Shown: one piece after another, positions 6,940 to 9,354 of the stretch
Layout: each line of letters begins with the position of its first letter
Numbering within the stretch: position 1 is the first letter of the stretch
Assembly: GCA_910578795.1 (NCBI GenBank)
Contig: CAJTSD010000072.1
Span: forward strand, 1 to 9,354
DNA length: 9,354 nucleotides
Direction of reading: 5' to 3'
Source: an uncultured Lachnospiraceae bacterium
Lineage (GTDB): Bacteria; Bacillota; Clostridia; Lachnospirales; Lachnospiraceae
Translations under genes and position numbers: made by a program
The notes under the pieces: model-generated
The model's input: only the letters and a program-made list of their open reading frames with translations
Told to the model about the DNA's origin: nothing
Databases searched by the model: none

Positions 6940-8301
6940 TTATTCAAATATATCGTTTAAGCTGTATATGACCTGCTTTGCACTCGTAACAATCAGCACG
7001 ATATTGCCCTTTTCAAACACAGAGTCACCGTTTGGTATGATGGTCTGCCGAAAGCCGCTTGTGATAGACGCTACCAGCACATTTTTCTTGATATGAAGCT
7101 GTTTTAAGGGTTCTCCGCAATGCATGGTGCCCTCATCCACAAGAAATTCAATCGCCTCCGCCTGCCCGTCCGCAATATAATGAATGGCACGCGCGGCTCC
7201 TGTCTGATTGCGCAGCGCACGCACGTAGCGCACAATCGCGTTGCTGCAAAGCGACTTCGGACTGATAATACTGCCTATCGGAAGCGAATTTAAAAGCGTG
7301 CTGTTTTCCATACGCCCTATTTTTGTGATAATCTGCGGTACTTTGCAACTGTGCCCATACAGAGAAACCATGGTGTTCATTTCGTCCACGCCCGTCAACG
7401 TCACAAGCACATCGCACTTTGCAATGCCCTCACTTTCAAGCAAAAACTCATTGCTTGCGTCACCGTGAATAATATCTGCCTCGGGAAGCAGCGTCGCAAT
7501 CTGCACACACCGTTCCTTGTCGCTTTCAATAATCTTGACCGCAATGCCGCTGCCAATCAGTGCCTTTGCCAAATAATAGCTTACCCTGCCGCCTCCGCAA
7601 ATCATGACCTGTTTCGCCTTGTGCGTGATAATGCCTAAATTTTTTAATAAAATCGTAAGGTTTTGAGGTGACGCCGTCACGAAAATCCTGTCATTTTCCT
7701 TAAGCGTAAAAAATCCGTTCGGCGCAATTGCCTTTCCGTCGCGCAAAACAGCACAAACCAAAATATTACACTTAATCACGCTCTCCAAATCATTCAGCGT
7801 CAAATCGCACAGCTTCGAACCGCTCTCAATCCGCAGCTCCACAATCTCCACTCTTCCTTTTGCAAACGTGTCGCGCTTTAAAAAGCCGGGGTATTTGATA
7901 AGCCGCTCAATCTCAAGCGCCGCGCTTCCCTCCGGATTGATTACCATGGAAATACCAAACAGTTCGCGCATATCGTACACCTGTTTGGTGTATTCCGGAT
8001 TGCGTACACGTGCAATCGTATGTATTTTCGGGTTCATGCCATGTGCAAGCAGACAGCACAGAAGGTTGACCTCGTCAGCGTTTGTGACCGCAATCAAAAG
8101 GTCGCTCTCCTTCACGTTTGCATTGTTAAGCGTCTCCATCGTCGCACAGTTTCCCTGTACCGCCATCACGTCATAGCGCTCCTCACTCATCTCAAGCACT
8201 TTTGCCTTTGCGTCAATCAGCGTCAAATCATATCCTTCAGCGGAAAGCTGCTTTGCCAGCGTCGAACCGACCTTTCCGTCTCCTGCTATGATGATTTTCA
8301 T
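6940..8301 (-). CDS. trkA: Trk potassium uptake regulator with two RCK modules
   Basis: 453 residues, the size of a duplicated TrkA. The first RCK_N Rossmann domain starts at residue 1 with GDGKVG (7-12) and a ribose-binding D30. The first RCK_C is at about 145-222. The second RCK_N begins near 231 with GGGRVS (236-241) and E259 at the acidic position, and the second RCK_C covers about 375-453. TrkA is a cytosolic ring that binds NAD(H)/ATP and opens or closes the TrkH channel. In Firmicutes, RCK_C domains of this group can bind c-di-AMP, but I cannot see from sequence whether this one does. The ATG at 8301 is preceded by GAGAGAGAGG at 10 nt. It is first in the trkA-trkH-short gene unit, with its own promoter after the trpA terminator. 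Confidence 0.96.
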   Translation of the reverse strand: MKIIIAGDGKVGSTLAKQLSAEGYDLTLIDAKAKVLEMSEERYDVMAVQGNCATMETLNNANVKESDLLIAVTNADEVNLLCCLLAHGMNPKIHTIARVRNPEYTKQVYDMRELFGISMVINPEGSAALEIERLIKYPGFLKRDTFAKGRVEIVELRIESGSKLCDLTLNDLESVIKCNILVCAVLRDGKAIAPNGFFTLKENDRIFVTASPQNLTILLKNLGIITHKAKQVMICGGGRVSYYLAKALIGSGIAVKIIESDKERCVQIATLLPEADIIHGDASNEFLLESEGIAKCDVLVTLTGVDEMNTMVSLYGHSCKVPQIITKIGRMENSTLLNSLPIGSIISPKSLCSNAIVRYVRALRNQTGAARAIHYIADGQAEAIEFLVDEGTMHCGEPLKQLHIKKNVLVASITSGFRQTIIPNGDSVFEKGNIVLIVTSAKQVIYSLNDIFE

Positions 8302-8351
8302 ATGTGTCAGACCTCTCTCTCAAAAATCGTTACCAAAGCTTTATAGATACG

Positions 8352-8379
8352 ATTATAACACCTTTTCTTATTTGTGCAA
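8352..8379 (-). promoter_or_regulatory. Extended -10 promoter of trkA-trkH
   Basis: TTGCAC (8379-8374) and TATAAT (8357-8352) are 16 nt apart, and TGT directly before the -10 gives an extended -10 (TGTTATAAT). The start would be near 8345, leaving a leader of about 44 nt before trkA. An imperfect inverted repeat, TTTGTGC / GCACGAAA, overlaps the -35 region and may be incidental. Confidence 0.72.
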
Positions 8380-8390
8380 GTTCGCGCACG

Positions 8391-8422
8391 AAAAAAGTCG
8401 GGTGATGACACACCCGGCTTTT
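8391..8422 (-). terminator. Intrinsic terminator after trpA
   Basis: On the minus strand CGGGTG and CACCCG (8416-8411 with 8404-8399) form a 6-bp G+C stem with a 6-nt loop. The stem extends past one A-C mismatch by AAAAG/CTTTT and ends in six T. It begins 3 nt after the trpA stop and closes the trp transcript before the trkA promoter. The symmetric A-run on the other side could make it partly bidirectional, but no plus-strand gene needs it. Confidence 0.9.
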
Positions 8423-8425
8423 ATT

Positions 8426-9202
8426 CTATGCCGCTTCCACCGCCGCTTTCATCTCCTTAATATAATCACAGACCGGAGAGATGCAGTTTTTCCCATATTT
8501 GGCAATAATTTTCACAATCGCGCTCCCGACAATCGCGCCGTCCGACACCGCCGCCATCTCCCTCGCCTGCTTTGGCGTGGAAATGCCAAAACCGACTGCA
8601 CACGGAATATCGGACACCTTTTTCACCTGACGGACCATTTCCCTGATATTTGATGTAATGTTGTTTCTGACACCCGTAACGCCAAGCGACGAAACGCAAT
8701 AGAGAAAGCCCCTGGCTTCCTTTGCAATCATATTGATGCGTTCCTTTGAGGTCGGCGCAATCATGGAAATCAGCTCTACGCCCTGCGCGTCACAGGCTTC
8801 TTTTATCTCCTGTCTTTCCTCAAACGGCACATCCGGCACAATCACACCGTCAATTCCGCACTCCGCGCACTTTTTCATAAATTTTTCCGTGCCGTAGGTG
8901 TAAATCGGATTGATGTAGGTCATAAACACAAGCGGAACGTCCACCTGCCCGCGCACCCGCTTTACCATGTCAAACAGCTTGTCGGTCGTTGTCTGTGCCC
9001 GAAGCGCCCGCTCATCTGCCTGCTGAATGACAACACCCTCCGCAATCGGGTCGGAAAACGGAATGCCGATTTCGATGATGTCCGCGCCCGCCTGCGCCAT
9101 CTGCGGAATCAGCGCCTCCGTCGTCTCAAGGTCAGGATCTCCTCCCGTCACAAATGCGATAAATGCCTTCTTGTTTTCAAATGCCTGTTTTATTCTGCTC
9201 AT
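8426..9202 (-). CDS. trpA: Tryptophan synthase alpha subunit
   Basis: 258 residues from the ATG at 9202. It is a TIM-barrel protein that cleaves indole-3-glycerol phosphate to indole and glyceraldehyde 3-phosphate and channels indole to TrpB. The N-terminal FVTGGDP (17-23) and IIEIGIPFSDP (42-52) carry the catalytic Glu (E44, equivalent to E49 in enteric TrpA). The phosphate-binding motifs SSLGVTGVR (171-179), GFGIS (204-208) and GSAIVKII (226-233) are present. The second catalytic acid, Asp60 in the enteric enzyme, is replaced here by Glu (E55 in SDPIAEGVV), and the usual Pro after the Gly is Val. SD AGAGGAG (9214-9220) is 11 nt upstream. The frame is open for 22 more codons upstream, but these run through hairpin sequence and were left out. 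It follows probable trpB after an unusually long structured gap and ends at a terminator. Confidence 0.96.
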   Translation of the reverse strand: MSRIKQAFENKKAFIAFVTGGDPDLETTEALIPQMAQAGADIIEIGIPFSDPIAEGVVIQQADERALRAQTTTDKLFDMVKRVRGQVDVPLVFMTYINPIYTYGTEKFMKKCAECGIDGVIVPDVPFEERQEIKEACDAQGVELISMIAPTSKERINMIAKEARGFLYCVSSLGVTGVRNNITSNIREMVRQVKKVSDIPCAVGFGISTPKQAREMAAVSDGAIVGSAIVKIIAKYGKNCISPVCDYIKEMKAAVEAA

Positions 9203-9234
9203 TTTGTTCAATGCTCCTCTCTTTCTGAAATCGT

Positions 9235-9261
9235 AAAGAACGCTCGTCTTTAGCGTTCTTT
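9235..9261 (-). repeat. Perfect 10-bp hairpin upstream of trpA
   Basis: AAAGAACGCT (9235-9244) and AGCGTTCTTT (9252-9261) pair perfectly around the 7-nt loop AAAGACG (transcribed strand). It follows the larger inverted repeat at 9263-9322 after one base, and ends about 14 nt before the trpA SD. The loop resembles the AAAAGAC loop of that neighbour. No U-tail follows. Confidence 0.82.
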
Positions 9262-9262
9262 G

Positions 9263-9322
9263 AAACAAAACTTAGAAATTCTTAGGCAGTGTCTTTTACT
9301 GTCTTAGAATTTCTTTTTGTTT
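9263..9322 (-). repeat. Long imperfect inverted repeat directly after the trpB stop
   Basis: The core arms 9274-9290 and 9298-9314 (AGAAATTCTTAGGCAGT / ACTGTCTTAGAATTTCT on the plus strand) pair over 17 positions with two imperfect pairs and a 7-nt loop. Beyond a 3-nt bulge (9271-9273) the stem continues for 8 bp: aaacaaaa at 9263-9270 with ttttgttt at 9315-9322. Total arm length is 25 paired positions. The outer end is one base from the presumed trpB stop. In the transcribed direction the U-rich stretch is part of the stem, so termination is uncertain; folded on the plus strand a T-rich tail follows the core. Confidence 0.8.
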
Positions 9323-9323
9323 T

Positions 9324-9354
9324 TTAATCAAAAATTTCCACGCCTCTGTACCGC
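9324..9354 (-). CDS. trpB: C-terminal end of the gene upstream of trpA, probably tryptophan synthase beta subunit (partial)
   Basis: Only the last nine codons are visible (RYRGVEIFD), followed by TAA at 9326-9324. The 5' part is outside the window. The identification as trpB rests mainly on position: it is on the same strand just before trpA, and clostridial trp operons normally run trpB-trpA. The tail is compatible with a TrpB end but too short to prove it. Confidence 0.5.
   Translation of the reverse strand, partial: RYRGVEIFD

Noticed and set aside
9203..9268. N-terminal extension of TrpA by 22 residues
   Set aside because: It covers the 10-bp hairpin and the SD itself. The family starts close to the MSRIKQAF segment.
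9235..9322. Trp attenuator or T-box leader before trpA
   Set aside because: There is no short Trp-codon leader peptide, no T-box sequence and no proper terminator/antiterminator pair. The position inside the operon is also wrong for either.
1..9354. Mobile elements, CRISPR arrays, tRNA or rRNA genes
   Set aside because: No transposase or integrase, no regularly spaced direct repeats and no tRNA or rRNA sequences were seen. All long frames are housekeeping genes.

Overview
The window looks like a piece of a Firmicutes chromosome, most likely a Lachnospiraceae-type Clostridia. The signs are a moderate-to-low G+C content (judged by eye, not computed), purine-rich Shine-Dalgarno sites, sigma-A style promoters, and the gene order apt - rel - metallo-beta-lactamase-fold hydrolase - hemZ, a common clostridial arrangement. 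Every gene I can support is on the minus strand, so transcription runs from high to low coordinates. Both ends are cut inside genes.

Layout in transcription order. (1) The tail of a probable trpB (9354-9324), a 121-nt spacer filled by two hairpins, then trpA (9202-8426), closed by an intrinsic terminator (8422-8391). (2) A K+ uptake unit with its own extended -10 promoter (8379-8352): trkA (8301-6940), trkH (6905-5451) and a short uncharacterised gene (5440-5147) that is probably translationally coupled to trkH. (3) A second promoter, whose -35 box overlaps the stop codon of the short gene, drives apt (5068-4544) and the bifunctional (p)ppGpp synthetase/hydrolase gene (4510-2156). No clear terminator separates these from the metallo-hydrolase (2073-1438) and hemZ (1333 to the window edge).

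Functionally this is a housekeeping region: the last steps of tryptophan synthesis, K+ uptake with an NAD/nucleotide-gated regulator, adenine salvage next to stringent-response alarmone metabolism, a glyoxalase-II-like hydrolase, and a HemZ-type radical SAM enzyme. I see no mobile element, CRISPR array, tRNA, rRNA or known riboswitch.

The most unusual feature is in the spacers. Three of them (trpB|trpA, rel|hydrolase, hydrolase|hemZ) each hold two tandem hairpins. The first touches or overlaps the upstream stop codon, and the second ends shortly before the downstream ribosome binding site. None has a proper U-tail in the transcribed direction. The other within-operon spacers (trkA|trkH, trkH|short gene, apt|rel) lack them. 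They may be intergenic palindromic repeats or mRNA processing/stability elements. Whether they recur elsewhere in the genome is the key test.
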